Positions 35,423-45,199 of a DNA stretch of 64,000 bases are shown piece after piece. A model generated the notes under the pieces. The model was not told the origin of the DNA and searched no databases. It saw nothing but the letters and a program-made list of their open reading frames with translations. The DNA comes from Nocardiopsis composta (lineage in GTDB: Bacteria; Actinomycetota; Actinomycetes; Streptosporangiales; Streptosporangiaceae), in the NCBI RefSeq assembly GCF_014200805.1, contig NZ_JACHDB010000002.1, forward strand, positions 744,001 to 808,000. Reading direction: 5' to 3'. Made by a program: the position numbers and the translations under genes. Position 1 is the first letter of the stretch; each line of letters begins with the position of its first letter.

Positions 35423-36412
35423 TCAGCGCTCGCGGGCGGCCCACCAGTGCGCGGCGAGGATCTCCGCGACCAGCGGCTCGGTCAGCAGCGCGACGTCGGG
35501 GTCGGTGTCGCCGAGGTAGCGCACCACCTCGGCGGCGCCCTCCACCGGCCGCCCCACCGCCACGAACCGCCCGCGCAGCTGCAGCAGGTGCTCGGCGAAC
35601 CGGTCGTCGTAGTGCGAGCCGGCGAACAGCAGCGCCCGGTAGTCGGAGACCGCCGCCAGGTGCCGGCCGGTGTGCGACCACTCCGCCGTCTCATAGGCCG
35701 ACGAGGCCAGCACCGGGCCCTGGCGCAGCGCCAGCGCGGCCTGCTCCGCCGACGCGGTGCGCCCGGCCGGCGCCACCATGTGCACCGCACCCGAATCGCA
35801 GGCCAGCGCCGCGGCGGCCGCGGGCACCCAGGAACGGGCGCGCTCCAGCAGGTCCGCGCAGGCGTTCGCGGACCGGCGCAGCGTCGGCGCCAGAGTCGCC
35901 GAAGCCCCCAGCGGCGGGGCGCCCAGCCGGTACCCCAGGTGCAGCAGGAGCGCCAGCGCCAGCTGGTGTCCGCGGCAGGCCAGCCCGCTCTTCTCCCGCT
36001 CCGCGCCGAGCGGCGCCAGCACGTCGGCGTAGCGGGCCGCAGGAGAAGACGCGTCATCGGTGACCACGATGATCGCCGAAGCGCCCACATAGCGGTCGAG
36101 CGCGGTGCACAGCTCCCGCACCCCTCCGCCGACGTCCACCGCCACCACCAGCGTCGCCGGCCCCGGAGGCAGGGTCGCCTCGGCCGAGGGGAACTCCGCC
36201 ACCGCGCTCAGCCCGGCCAGCCGCATCCGGAACGCCGCCGCGGCGCACGCCTGGCGCGCCGACCCGGTACCGAGCAGCAGGATCCCCGCGGGCTCGTCCT
36301 CCACCAGGGCCGGCAGCGCCGCGAACGGGTCGTGGCGGTCCAGGCGGTCGGCGAGCGCGTTCAGCGCGGCGGGCTTGCCCGCGAGATCGGCGGAGAGCAG
36401 CTGGGCGGTCAC
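35423..36412 (-). CDS. SIS (sugar isomerase) double-domain protein
   Basis: This 329-residue protein has two SIS-like halves. The first contains [21 protein letters not shown] and [13 protein letters not shown]. The second contains [22 protein letters not shown] and [13 protein letters not shown]. It resembles the isomerase half of GlmS and the actinobacterial SIS proteins that lack the glutaminase domain. It may bind or isomerise a phosphosugar, but the catalytic residues of GlmS are not clearly present. GTG start with AAGGAG five bases upstream. Divergent from hisI. Confidence 0.8.
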   Translation of the reverse strand: MTAQLLSADLAGKPAALNALADRLDRHDPFAALPALVEDEPAGILLLGTGSARQACAAAAFRMRLAGLSAVAEFPSAEATLPPGPATLVVAVDVGGGVRELCTALDRYVGASAIIVVTDDASSPAARYADVLAPLGAEREKSGLACRGHQLALALLLHLGYRLGAPPLGASATLAPTLRRSANACADLLERARSWVPAAAAALACDSGAVHMVAPAGRTASAEQAALALRQGPVLASSAYETAEWSHTGRHLAAVSDYRALLFAGSHYDDRFAEHLLQLRGRFVAVGRPVEGAAEVVRYLGDTDPDVALLTEPLVAEILAAHWWAARER

Positions 36413-36575
36413 GGAACTCCTTCATCGGGCGCCGGCATCGAACCGACGATACTCAGCCCGGCGGACCGGCGCCGACGCCCGCCGCGCCGGGCACCCGCGC
36501 CGACTATGGCCATTCTCACCAGGCCCCGGCCCCGCACGGAGGGCGACCCGGCGGAGCCCCGCCGGAAGGCGGCCA

Positions 36576-36581
36576 TAGGCT
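36576..36581 (+). promoter_or_regulatory. -10 element TAGGCT, leaderless hisI
   Basis: It ends 7 nt before the hisI ATG with no ribosome site between, matching the leaderless pattern. Confidence 0.55.
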
Positions 36582-36588
36582 GGTGGCC

Positions 36589-36987
36589 ATGAGCGGCCGC
36601 CCATCCACCGAGGAGACGGCGAGCGGCACCGGGCTGGACCCCGGGATCGCCGCCCGCCTCAAGCGCAACCCCGACGGCCTCGTACCGGCCGTGGTCCAGC
36701 AGCACGACACCGGCGAGGTGCTGATGCTGGCCTGGATGGACGACGAGGCCCTCGCCCGCACCCTGCACACCCGCGCCGCCACCTACTGGTCGCGCAGCCG
36801 CGGCGAGTACTGGGTCAAGGGCGCCACCTCCGGCAACGTGCAGCGGGTCGTCTCCGTGGCCCTCGACTGCGACGGCGACACCCTGCTGGTCAAGGTCGAC
36901 CAGACCGGCGGCGCCTGCCACACCGGCGACCGGACCTGCTTCGACGCCGGCCCGCTGCCGCTGGACGGACCCGGAGGGCCGCGGTGA
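36589..36987 (+). CDS. hisI: Phosphoribosyl-AMP cyclohydrolase
   Basis: HisI opens the purine ring of phosphoribosyl-AMP in histidine synthesis. The 132-residue monofunctional protein has [32 protein letters not shown], the metal-binding [13 protein letters not shown] and the Cys-rich [12 protein letters not shown]. The hisE domain is absent, as usual in actinomycetes. It is separated from the main his cluster by about 8.7 kb. The stop overlaps the next gene's GTG (GTGA), so it is coupled to the Trp-associated membrane protein. Confidence 0.96.
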   Translation: MSGRPSTEETASGTGLDPGIAARLKRNPDGLVPAVVQQHDTGEVLMLAWMDDEALARTLHTRAATYWSRSRGEYWVKGATSGNVQRVVSVALDCDGDTLLVKVDQTGGACHTGDRTCFDAGPLPLDGPGGPR

Positions 36988-37691
36988 GCGCGGCAGACCG
37001 CGGCGCCCGGCGCGAATACGCGCTCACCGCGCTCGCCGCGGCCGCCGGCGCGGCCGCCCTGATCGCCGCCACCGGGCAGACCTGGGCCGAGGGCACCGTC
37101 GCCATGCCCGGACCGGTCGCCGACGTCCCCGTGCGGCTCTCCGGCACCGGACTGGCCCCGGCCGCCGCCGCCCTGGGCTGGGCCGGACTGGCCGCGCTCG
37201 CCGCGGTGGCCGCCACCGCCGGGCGCGCCCGGACCGCCGTCGGCGCCCTCATGGCGCTCTTCGGCGGCGCCGCGCTCGCCGCGCTGTGGACCGGCACCCG
37301 GCCCGGCCGGCTCGCCGCCGCCGTCGCCGAACAGGCCGCCGCCACCGGCGACGCGGCCGCCCCCGACCCGCTGTGGACCTGGCCGGCGGTGGCCGCGGCC
37401 GGTGCCGCGCTGCTCGCCGCGGCGGGCGCCGCGACCGCGCTGCGGGGCCCGTCATGGCCCGGAATGAGCAGCAGGTACGATCGCCACAGCGCCCCCGCGA
37501 GGGGGCCGCGCGGCGGCCCGGCCGACCCCGCGGACCTGTGGAAGTCGCTCGACGGCGGCGACGACCCCACCCTGGACCCCGCGCCCGGGGCAGCCGGATC
37601 CGCCGCCGGCCGGGGGCCCACCGACCCTGAAACAGCAGAGCACGACCGCGCCCGCGTCACGGGCGCCCAGGCAGCACAGAAGGAGCCTTGA
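36984..37691 (+). CDS. Trp-associated membrane protein (TIGR02234)
   Basis: This 235-residue protein has four Ala-rich membrane helices (about 13-30, 55-75, 80-98 and 128-150) and the family feature TGQTWAEG after the first helix. It also has a long polar C-terminal tail with [14 protein letters not shown]. The family is named for its place in actinobacterial trp operons, usually next to trpE; its function is unknown. Here it follows hisI directly and trpE is absent. The TGA overlaps the ATG of the next gene (TGATG). Confidence 0.85.
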   Translation: MSAADRGARREYALTALAAAAGAAALIAATGQTWAEGTVAMPGPVADVPVRLSGTGLAPAAAALGWAGLAALAAVAATAGRARTAVGALMALFGGAALAALWTGTRPGRLAAAVAEQAAATGDAAAPDPLWTWPAVAAAGAALLAAAGAATALRGPSWPGMSSRYDRHSAPARGPRGGPADPADLWKSLDGGDDPTLDPAPGAAGSAAGRGPTDPETAEHDRARVTGAQAAQKEP

Positions 37692-38020
37692 TGGCCGACG
37701 CACACCACGAGGAGCACGAGGACCACGGCAACACCGTCGCCGCGTGGTTCCTCACCATCTCCTGGATCGTGGCCTGGTCCGTTGCGGCCGTGGGCATCAT
37801 GATCGGCGGGGACATGGTCACCTGGACCGGCATCGCCCTGGGGGCCAGCGTGGTCCTCGCGGTGATCGCCGGTGTGATGAAGAAGGCAGGCCTCGGCCGC
37901 AAGGAGCCCCGCCCGGTCCCGCCGACCCGCGAGGAGTGGGAGGCCGCCCGCGCCTCCTCCGCCAAGGCCGCCGAGGCCGAGTCCGACGCGGGCGAGCCCG
38001 CCGCGGCCGGCGCCAAGTAG
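37691..38020 (+). CDS. HGxxPAAW-type small membrane protein
   Basis: This 109-residue protein has an N-terminal His/Glu-rich stretch, the motif HGNTVAAW (the family motif HGxxPAAW with Val for Pro), two membrane helices (about 20-40 and 45-65) and a charged, Ala-rich tail beginning PVPPTREEWEAAR. The family sits in actinobacterial trp loci and has no known function. AAGGAG lies five bases before the ATG. Last gene of the hisI transcript, followed by a strong terminator. Confidence 0.85.
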   Translation: MADAHHEEHEDHGNTVAAWFLTISWIVAWSVAAVGIMIGGDMVTWTGIALGASVVLAVIAGVMKKAGLGRKEPRPVPPTREEWEAARASSAKAAEAESDAGEPAAAGAK

Positions 38021-38089
38021 CGCCCCCGGCGGCCCCGGACCCCGCCCGGAGCATCCGAAGGCAACATTCGGAGAACAGCGGGAACCGAA

Positions 38090-38131
38090 CCGCGCCGCAG
38101 ACCGTCGGAACGGTCTGCGACGCGGTTTTTT
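38090..38131 (+). terminator. Intrinsic terminator with T6 tract
   Basis: A 15-bp stem with one mismatch (38090-38104 with 38111-38125) and a TCGGAA loop is followed by six T. It is one of the two textbook rho-independent terminators in the window, ending the hisI-TIGR02234-HGxxPAAW unit. Confidence 0.85.
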
Positions 38132-38221
38132 CGTACCGAGGGTGCGAAGATGCGCGCAGATGGCTGCATATCTGGCATGATGCTGTCCGTTCTGCGGCGC
38201 ATTGAGGCGAGCCAACCCCCG

Positions 38222-38309
38222 GCCCTGAAAACCGCTGGCTCCCGAGCCGCCCTGCCGCTGCGCGGCGCCGCGGTCTTTCATTGCCGTCTCCAGAAAGTTG
38301 CACGCTGCC
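38222..38309 (+). repeat. Duplicated upstream region, copy 1
   Basis: CCCTGAAAACCGCTGGCT through CAGAAAGTTGCACGCTGCC is closely repeated before the second CD225 gene. It is the 5' part of the tandem duplication and presumably contains the promoter and ribosome site. Confidence 0.7.
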
Positions 38310-38771
38310 ATGAGCTATGGACCTCCCCCCGGCCCTCCCGGACCGCCCCCCGGCGGCTACGGCCCTCCGCACGGCGGCCAGCCGATGGGCGAGCGGCCCG
38401 AGGTCGGCCTCGCCGGTGTCATCTTCTCCCTGCTGTGCTGCTGGCCGCTGGGCATCCCGGCGCTGGTCTTCCAGATGAAGATCGACAACCTGTGGAGCCA
38501 GGGCGACTACCAGGGCGCGCAGGAGGCCGCGGACAAGGCGAAGAAGTTCCGCAACATCGCCTTCATCCTCGGCAGCATCAGCATCGTGATCAGCATCGTC
38601 CTCTCGGTGATCAACATGGTCATCGCCGCCTCGGCGGTCGAAGACGCCAACCAGGATCTCCAAGAGCTCGAGCAGATGCAGGAGAGCTACGAGGACAGCT
38701 ACGACACCGAGGACCTCGACCAGCTCAACGAGGACCTGGAGCAGGACCTCGAGGAGCTGGAGAGCTACTGA
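38310..38771 (+). CDS. CD225/dispanin-family membrane protein, copy 1
   Basis: This is a 153-residue protein. A Pro/Gly-rich N-terminus (GPPGPPPGGYGPPHGG) precedes the CD225 core: VGLAGVIFSLLCCWPLGIPALVF as the intramembrane helix with two Cys, then the amphipathic loop DNLWSQGDYQGAQEAADKAKKF, then the second membrane helix. The acidic C-terminus (QDLQELEQMQE onward) is a predicted coiled coil. Eukaryotic members include IFITM proteins; bacterial functions are unknown. The ATG at 38310 is preferred; a TTG four codons upstream is possible. The next gene is a close paralogue. Confidence 0.85.
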   Translation: MSYGPPPGPPGPPPGGYGPPHGGQPMGERPEVGLAGVIFSLLCCWPLGIPALVFQMKIDNLWSQGDYQGAQEAADKAKKFRNIAFILGSISIVISIVLSVINMVIAASAVEDANQDLQELEQMQESYEDSYDTEDLDQLNEDLEQDLEELESY

Positions 38772-38778
38772 TCGGCCC

Positions 38779-38802
38779 CCGCCCGCCGCGGTGCGGGCGG
38801 GA
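38779..38802 (+). terminator. Perfect 9-bp hairpin between CD225 paralogues
   Basis: 38779-38787 pairs with 38794-38802, immediately after the first copy. No T-tract. Confidence 0.5.
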
Positions 38803-38830
38803 CCGGTCGGCACCGCGCCGCCCGCCCCGG

Positions 38831-38918
38831 CCCTGAAGACCGCCGGCTTCCGAGCCGCCCCGCCACTGCGCGGCGCCGCGGTATTTCACTTGCAGTCTCC
38901 AGAAAGTTGCACGCTGCC
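38831..38918 (+). repeat. Duplicated upstream region, copy 2
   Basis: It matches 38222-38309 with scattered substitutions; the last 20 bases before the ATG are essentially unchanged. Confidence 0.7.
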
Positions 38919-39320
38919 ATGAGCTACGGACCTCCTCCCGGACCCCCCGGACCGCCCCCCGGCGGCTACGGCCCTCCGCACGGCGGCCAGCCGATGGGCC
39001 AGCGGCCCGAGGTCGGCCTCGCCGGTGTCATCTTCTCCCTGCTGTGCTGCTGGCCGCTGGGCATCCCGGCGCTGGTCTTCCAGATGAAGATCGACAACCT
39101 GTGGGGCCAGGGCGACTACCACGGTGCCCAGGAGGCCGCGGACAAGGCGAAGAAGTTCCGCAACCTGGCCTTCATCCTCGGCATCACCGCCCAGGTCCTC
39201 AACCTCATCGTGACGCTCATCCTGGTGCTGGGCGGCGCGTTCGCCGCCTCCACCTCGGTGGACACCTACGACACCTACGACAGCTATGAGTACGAGGACT
39301 ACGGCTACGACGACTACTGA
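38919..39320 (+). CDS. CD225/dispanin-family membrane protein, copy 2
   Basis: This 133-residue paralogue of the preceding gene is nearly identical through the N-terminal Pro/Gly segment and CD225 core (about the first 90 residues). It then diverges: the second helix is ILGITAQVLNLIVTLILVL and the C-terminus is Tyr/Asp-rich (DTYDTYDSYEYEDYGYDDY) in place of the coiled coil. The upstream 85 bp are also duplicated, so both copies probably keep the same promoter. Confidence 0.85.
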   Translation: MSYGPPPGPPGPPPGGYGPPHGGQPMGQRPEVGLAGVIFSLLCCWPLGIPALVFQMKIDNLWGQGDYHGAQEAADKAKKFRNLAFILGITAQVLNLIVTLILVLGGAFAASTSVDTYDTYDSYEYEDYGYDDY

Positions 39321-39340
39321 GCCGGCGAGGTCTTCGACCA

Positions 39341-39376
39341 CGCGGCGCCGCGCACCCGGTGTGCGGCGCCGCGCGC
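39341..39376 (+). terminator. Hairpin after the second CD225 gene
   Basis: Near-perfect inverted repeat built on CGCGGCGCCGC around a CCGG-containing loop, 20 bases after the stop. Confidence 0.5.
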
Positions 39377-39426
39377 TTTCCCCGGCCCCGGAGCACGCCC
39401 CGGCCGCCGGACCCCGACCCCTGACC

Positions 39427-39432
39427 TAAGGT
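39427..39432 (+). promoter_or_regulatory. -10 element TAAGGT, leaderless DUF2752 gene
   Basis: It lies 7 nt before the GTG at 39440. The GGAGG between is too close (2 nt) to act as a normal ribosome site. Confidence 0.45.
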
Positions 39433-39439
39433 GGAGGCC

Positions 39440-39985
39440 GTGGACGAAACGGCGAACGACTACGGAGACCAGACCCGGCAGACCGGCCCCCGGGCCGCCG
39501 GCGCGCCGGCCGGGCGCACCCGGGCGCTCCTCGCGCGGGTGCACCCCGGCACCTGGCCGGTGCTGCTGGGCGCGGTCGGCCTGGCCGGCATCGCCATGGT
39601 GCACTTCGTCGACCCCAACGAGCCCGGCCACTACCCCTCCTGCCCGTGGCTCGTCCTCACCGGGACCTGGTGCCCCGGCTGCGGCACGATGCGCGCCGTA
39701 CACGCGCTGAGCAACCTGGACGTCATCGGCGCCCTGGAGATGAACGTCTTCCTCGTCGCGATGGTGCCCTACCTGCTCTACAGCTACATCAACTGGCTGC
39801 ACCGCTCCTTCCGCCCGCGCACCGGGCCGCCCCCGCCGTGGACCCGCCGGCGCCGCATCCTCAACGCGGTCTGGCTGTGGTCCCTGCTCGTCGGGATCAT
39901 CGCCTTCTGGATCCTGCGCAACACCCCCATCGGGCTCTTCCTCGCCCCCGGCGGCGTCCCGGCCGTTTCGCCCATGTACGGCTAG
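39440..39985 (+). CDS. DUF2752 membrane protein
   Basis: This 181-residue protein has a polar 35-residue N-terminus, a helix [19 protein letters not shown], the conserved loop [25 protein letters not shown] with the family CPGCG motif, and two more membrane helices. It ends [19 protein letters not shown]2752 proteins are widespread small membrane proteins of unknown function; the Cys pair suggests metal or redox chemistry. The GTG at 39440 is chosen over one at 39431 from the leaderless -10 spacing. Confidence 0.88.
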   Translation: MDETANDYGDQTRQTGPRAAGAPAGRTRALLARVHPGTWPVLLGAVGLAGIAMVHFVDPNEPGHYPSCPWLVLTGTWCPGCGTMRAVHALSNLDVIGALEMNVFLVAMVPYLLYSYINWLHRSFRPRTGPPPPWTRRRRILNAVWLWSLLVGIIAFWILRNTPIGLFLAPGGVPAVSPMYG

Positions 39986-40203
39986 GAACGCGCACCGGAA
40001 GGCCGCGCCCCCGGCCCGCGGAACCGCAGGGCGGTGGCCGCCCCGCCGCCCGGGGTGGATACGATCGGACGCAACCGGGGCCGCCGCCGCTGCAGCCCGG
40101 CGCCGGCCGGCCCGCACCGCGAGCGCCCCGCGGCCGCCCTGAGCCGCGGGCGGCAGGGCGCACCGGCGCCGGAACCACGACTACCTGGAGGGGGCAGGCC
40201 CAC

Positions 40204-41010
<807 letters not shown>

Positions 41011-41027
41011 GCCAGGGGGAGGAGCCG

Positions 41028-41078
41028 ATGCGGCCGTCGGAGCAGGCGGAGCGGGGCCGGCGCAGGCGATGGCCCTAG
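41028..41078 (+). CDS. Candidate 16-residue ORF between trpC and trpB
   Basis: ATG with a strong GGGGAGGA ribosome site, encoding [16 protein letters not shown] and ending in TAG. It occupies the place where Streptomyces has trpM but shows no similarity that I recognise. The run of four Arg codons followed by Trp-Pro-stop could slow ribosomes. A single Trp codon is weak evidence for Trp attenuation. Confidence 0.3.
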   Translation: MRPSEQAERGRRRRWP

Positions 41079-41163
41079 GGAGTCCGCGACCGCGGCCTCC
41101 CGCCACCGATCCGCCCACGACACGAACACGGCTCGGCCGGGCGCACCCGGCCAGGAGAAGCAC

Positions 41164-42402
41164 ATGACAACCGCATCCAACCGCCCCGAGGCGTCGCCGG
41201 CCCGGCCCGACGCCCTCGGGCACTTCGGCCGCTACGGCGGCCGCTTCGCCCCCGAGGCGCTCGTCGCGGCCCTGGACGAGGTCGCCGCGGCCTGGGAGAA
41301 GGCCCGCACCGACGCCGCCTTCCAGCAGGAGCTCGCCGAGCTGCTGCGCGACTACACCGGCCGGCCCAGCCCGCTCACCGAGGCCCGCAACTTCGCCGAG
41401 CACGCCGGCGGCGCCCGCATCCTCCTCAAGCGCGAGGACCTCAACCACACCGGCTCGCACAAGATCAACAACGTGCTGGGCCAGGCGCTGCTCACCAAGC
41501 GGATGGGCAAGACCCGGGTGATCGCCGAGACCGGCGCCGGGCAGCACGGCGTGGCCACCGCCACCGCCTGCGCCCTGCTCGGCCTGGACTGCGTCATCTA
41601 CATGGGCGAGGAGGACACCCGCCGCCAGGCGCTCAACGTCGCCCGGATGCGCATGCTCGGCGCCGAGGTCGTCCCGGTCACCGTCGGCAGTCGCACCCTC
41701 AAGGACGCCATCAACGAGGCGTTCCGCGACTGGGTCGCCAACGTCGACCACACGCACTACCTGTTCGGCACCGTCGCCGGACCGCACCCCTTCCCGGCGC
41801 TCGTCCGCGACCTGCACTTCGTGGTCGGCGCCGAAGCCCGCGAGCAGGTGCTGGAGCGCACCGGCCGGCTCCCCGACGCGGTCGCGGCCTGCGTCGGCGG
41901 CGGCTCCAACGCCATGGCGATCTTCGCCGCCTTCATCCCCGACGCCGACGTGGCCCTGTACGGCTTCGAGGCCGGCGGCGACGGGGCGGAGACCGGCCGC
42001 ACCGCCGCCTCCATCACCGCCGGCGCCCCCGGGGTGTTCCACGGCGCCCGCACCTACGTCCTGCAGGACGAGCACGGCCAGACCCTGCCCAGCCACTCCA
42101 TCTCCGCCGGACTGGACTACCCCGCGGTCGGCCCGGAGCACGCCCACCTCGCCGACACCGGCCGGGCGCACTACGAGCCGGTCACCGACGCCGAGGCGAT
42201 GGAGGCCTTCCGGCTGCTCTGCCGCACCGAGGGCATCATCCCGGCGATCGAGAGCGCGCACGCCCTGGCCGGCGCGCGCCGGCTCGGCGAGAGGCTCGGC
42301 CCCGACGCCGTGATCCTGGTGAACCTCTCCGGGCGCGGCGACAAGGACGTGGACACCGCGGCCGCCTACTTCGGCCTCGTGGACGAGGAGGGACGGGCGT
42401 GA
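41164..42402 (+). CDS. trpB: Tryptophan synthase beta chain
   Basis: This 412-residue PLP enzyme condenses indole with serine. The PLP Lys is in HTGSHKINN (about residue 100); [12 protein letters not shown] and the phosphate-binding [12 protein letters not shown] are intact; [13 protein letters not shown] opens the fold. AGGAGA precedes the ATG. The stop overlaps the trpA GTG (GTGA), giving coupled synthesis of the two subunits of the complex. Confidence 0.98.
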   Translation: MTTASNRPEASPARPDALGHFGRYGGRFAPEALVAALDEVAAAWEKARTDAAFQQELAELLRDYTGRPSPLTEARNFAEHAGGARILLKREDLNHTGSHKINNVLGQALLTKRMGKTRVIAETGAGQHGVATATACALLGLDCVIYMGEEDTRRQALNVARMRMLGAEVVPVTVGSRTLKDAINEAFRDWVANVDHTHYLFGTVAGPHPFPALVRDLHFVVGAEAREQVLERTGRLPDAVAACVGGGSNAMAIFAAFIPDADVALYGFEAGGDGAETGRTAASITAGAPGVFHGARTYVLQDEHGQTLPSHSISAGLDYPAVGPEHAHLADTGRAHYEPVTDAEAMEAFRLLCRTEGIIPAIESAHALAGARRLGERLGPDAVILVNLSGRGDKDVDTAAAYFGLVDEEGRA

Positions 42403-43226
42403 GCACCGCACTGCAGACCAGGCTCGCCGAGACCCGCGCGGCCGGGCGCGCCGCACTGGTCGGCTACCTGCCCGCCGGCTTCCCCGACCCGGACTCCTCG
42501 GTGCGGGTCATCCGCGCGATGGTGGAGGGCGGCTGCGACGTGGTCGAGGTCGGGCTGCCCTACTCCGACCCGATGATGGACGGCCCCACCATCCAGCGCG
42601 CCGCCGACACCGCGCTGGCCGCCGGCACCACCCCGGCCGACGTGCTGCGCACCGTCCAGGCCACCGCGGACACCGGCGCCGCGGCCCTGGTGATGTCCTA
42701 CTGGAACCCGATCGAGCGGTACGGGGCCGACCGGTTCGCAGCCGACCTGGCCGCCGCCGGCGGCTCCGGCGTCATCACCCCCGACCTGCTGCCCGAAGAG
42801 GCCGGGGAGTGGACCGCGGCCACCGACGCGCACGGCCTGGACCGGATCTTCCTGGTCGCGCCCTCCTCCACCGACGAGCGGCTGCGGCTGACCACCGCCG
42901 CCTCGCGCGGCTTCGTCTACGCCGCCTCGCTGATGGGGGTCACCGGCACCCGGGCGCAGGTCGCGGGCACCGCGGAGAAGCTGGTGCTGCGCACCCGCGA
43001 GGCCATCGGCGGCGCCGGCCTGCCGGTCTGCGTGGGCCTGGGCATCTCCACCGGGGCGCAGGCCGCCGAGGTGGCCCGCTACGCCGACGGGGTGATCGTC
43101 GGCGCCGGGTTCTGCCAGCGGGTCCTGGACGCCCCCGACATCGACGCGGCCTGCGCGGCGGTCCGCTCCTTCGCCGCCGAGCTGGCGGAGGGCGTGCGCT
43201 CGGCGGGGAAGACGGCCCCCCGGTGA
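42399..43226 (+). CDS. trpA: Tryptophan synthase alpha chain
   Basis: This 275-residue (beta/alpha)8 barrel cleaves indole-glycerol phosphate to indole, which is channelled to TrpB. The catalytic Glu and Asp lie in [30 protein letters not shown] and [13 protein letters not shown] form the substrate pocket; [14 protein letters not shown] and [11 protein letters not shown] bind the phosphate. GTG start overlapping the trpB stop. Confidence 0.97.
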   Translation: MSTALQTRLAETRAAGRAALVGYLPAGFPDPDSSVRVIRAMVEGGCDVVEVGLPYSDPMMDGPTIQRAADTALAAGTTPADVLRTVQATADTGAAALVMSYWNPIERYGADRFAADLAAAGGSGVITPDLLPEEAGEWTAATDAHGLDRIFLVAPSSTDERLRLTTAASRGFVYAASLMGVTGTRAQVAGTAEKLVLRTREAIGGAGLPVCVGLGISTGAQAAEVARYADGVIVGAGFCQRVLDAPDIDAACAAVRSFAAELAEGVRSAGKTAPR

Positions 43227-43484
43227 GAATCGGGTAAGAGAGTCGTTTTCTTCCTGGGAAGAGGAATGCTCCGGGCCGCCGGTGCCGCTAAGGTTCGAGA
43301 CGCCGCGGCGCACCGGCGGCCCGCCGGTTCCCGGCCCGGGCCGCTGCGCACGGGTCGCGTTGTGCACAGGTCGACGGGACCCGGGGTCGCGGCGCGGTCA
43401 CATAAAGTAGGCTCCGCTTCGACCCCCGGCCCGGCGGCCCGCGCCGCCGGCCGCCGAGCACCGCCCGCCCTCAGGGAAGATGAC

Positions 43485-44021
43485 ATGGACTCCACCGATA
43501 ACCCGACCGAGACAGCGCCCGGCGACTCCGCCGGGGACGCCACCGCCCCGCGGTCGCGCTGGGCGGCCGCCCAGCCCTGGGTCACCCTGGTCGCCCGCGT
43601 CGCCCTGGCCGGGATCCTCGGCTTCGCGGCCTACACCAAACTGCCGGTCGCGCTCTCCATCCAGTCCGTCGAGGCCTACGACCTCTTCCCCGACCCGGTC
43701 AACGAGTTCATCGGCATCACGCTGCCGCTGCTGGAGTTCGCCCTGGCGCTGCTCCTGCTGGTCGGCCTGGCCACCCGGTACGCCGGCGCGGCCACCGCGC
43801 TGCTCATGGTGGTCTTCATCGCCGGCATCGTCTCGGCCTGGGCGCGCGGGCTCAACATCGACTGCGGCTGCTTCGGCACCGGGGGCCCGGTCGCACCCGG
43901 CGAGACCGCCTACGGCGTGGACATCGCGCGCGATATCGGCTTCCTGGCCCTAGCCGGTATCGTCATGGTCTGGCCGCGCTCGCCGCTCTCCCTCGACCGG
44001 TTCGCCGGGCTCTACCGCTGA
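43485..44021 (+). CDS. MauE/DoxX-like membrane protein
   Basis: This 178-residue protein has four to five membrane helices. WVTLVARVALAGILGFAAYTKL is the first, with the family's Lys; then FIGITLPLLEFALALLLLVG and ALLMVVFIAGIVSAWARG. The motif NIDCGCFGTGG carries two vicinal-type Cys as in MauE, which supports disulfide formation. It is followed 113 bp later by a CPAC thioredoxin-like protein, so the two may form a membrane oxidase/thiol carrier pair. The ATG follows GGGAAG. A TAGGCT at 43409-43414 may be its -10 box. Confidence 0.85.
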   Translation: MDSTDNPTETAPGDSAGDATAPRSRWAAAQPWVTLVARVALAGILGFAAYTKLPVALSIQSVEAYDLFPDPVNEFIGITLPLLEFALALLLLVGLATRYAGAATALLMVVFIAGIVSAWARGLNIDCGCFGTGGPVAPGETAYGVDIARDIGFLALAGIVMVWPRSPLSLDRFAGLYR

Positions 44022-44134
44022 GCGGACCGGCGGCCCGGCCGCGCCCGCACGGGCTTCGGGCAGCGAGTACACCCACACGGCGCCCCGCAGCCGCGGGGCC
44101 GGCATCACACCCGACGTAGAACGGTGAACGGCTG

Positions 44135-45190
44135 ATGAGCAAGGCGGCGCGGCGCGAGGCCCGCGAACGGATCAAGCAGCAGCGGCTCGCAGAGGAGCGC
44201 AGGCGCAAGCGGAACAAGATCCTGGTCATCGGCGCGGCGGTGGTCGTCGTCGCGCTGATCCTGGGCGGCGGCTACTTCTGGTTCGCCTCCGACCGGGACG
44301 GCGGGGACACCGAGATCGCCCTGCCGCCGCAGACCCTCCAGCAGGACGGCAGCGTGGTCCTGGCCAAGGAGGGCGCCGACCAGACCCCGGTCATCGAGGT
44401 CTACGCCGACTTCCAGTGCCCGGCCTGCAAGCAGTTCGAGACCGCGAGCGGCCCCGCCCTCAAGGAGCTGGCCGCCTCGGGCGAGGCGGTGGTCCACTAC
44501 CGGCCGGTCAGCATCTTCGCCCTTCAGCCCGACCCGATCAGCACCAACTCGCTGCGCGGCGCCGCCGCAGCCCGGGCCGCGGCCGACGCCGGCAAGTTCG
44601 TCGAGTACAACGACATCCTCTTCGAGAACCAGCCGGTGGAGGGCAAGCCCGGTTTCGCGGTCGAGGACCTCAAGAAGTGGGGCGAGGAGGCCGGCATCGA
44701 CGACCCGGCCTTCGCCGAGCGGGTCGACGCCGAGGCGGCCGTCGCCGAGCGGTTCGCCAAGGAGTACGCGCCGGCCCTGGCCCAGGACGCCCAGCAGCAG
44801 ATGTCCCAGGAGCAGATCGGCGCCATGCCGGTCACCGACCTCATCGCCTGGGGCGACGAGAACGGCCACGACTCCTCCTTCCTCGACGACACCTACGTCC
44901 AGCAGGTCCTCCAGGCGACCGCCGACGTCAACGGCCGCTACTCCGGGGCCCAGGCGTTCGGCGGCACGCCCAGCGTCTACCTCAACGGCCAGAAGATGGG
45001 CGACGAGATGTACTCCGCCTCCGGGCTGCGCGACGCCGTCGCCGCGGCCGGACCCGGCGAGGTGCAGAGCGAGCCCCTGGAGGGCGACGGCGGCACCGCC
45101 GGGGAAGGCGGCCAGGACGGCGGGAAGAGCGGCGAGGACGCCGCCGCCGAGGACGACGACGCATCCGCATCCCCCGAGGCCAAGGAATAG
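44135..45190 (+). CDS. DsbA-like membrane-anchored thioredoxin-fold protein
   Basis: This 351-residue protein has a basic, helical N-terminus (residues 1-27), one membrane helix (about 28-50) and an extracytoplasmic DsbA/Thioredoxin_4 domain. The active site is CPAC (Cys95/Cys98) in YADFQCPACKQFE, and the cis-Pro is in FGGTPSVYLNGQ. A Gly/Glu/Asp-rich C-terminal tail of about 40 residues follows. It probably introduces or isomerises disulfides in secreted proteins. Its redox partner is probably the MauE-like protein upstream. Directly precedes lgt with a 9-bp gap. Confidence 0.92.
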   Translation: MSKAARREARERIKQQRLAEERRRKRNKILVIGAAVVVVALILGGGYFWFASDRDGGDTEIALPPQTLQQDGSVVLAKEGADQTPVIEVYADFQCPACKQFETASGPALKELAASGEAVVHYRPVSIFALQPDPISTNSLRGAAAARAAADAGKFVEYNDILFENQPVEGKPGFAVEDLKKWGEEAGIDDPAFAERVDAEAAVAERFAKEYAPALAQDAQQQMSQEQIGAMPVTDLIAWGDENGHDSSFLDDTYVQQVLQATADVNGRYSGAQAFGGTPSVYLNGQKMGDEMYSASGLRDAVAAAGPGEVQSEPLEGDGGTAGEGGQDGGKSGEDAAAEDDDASASPEAKE

Positions 45191-45199
45191 CCAGCAGAG

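Noticed and set aside
41011-41163. Classical Trp leader-peptide attenuator
   Set aside because: The short ORF has only one Trp codon and no terminator/antiterminator pair with a T-tract follows it before trpB.
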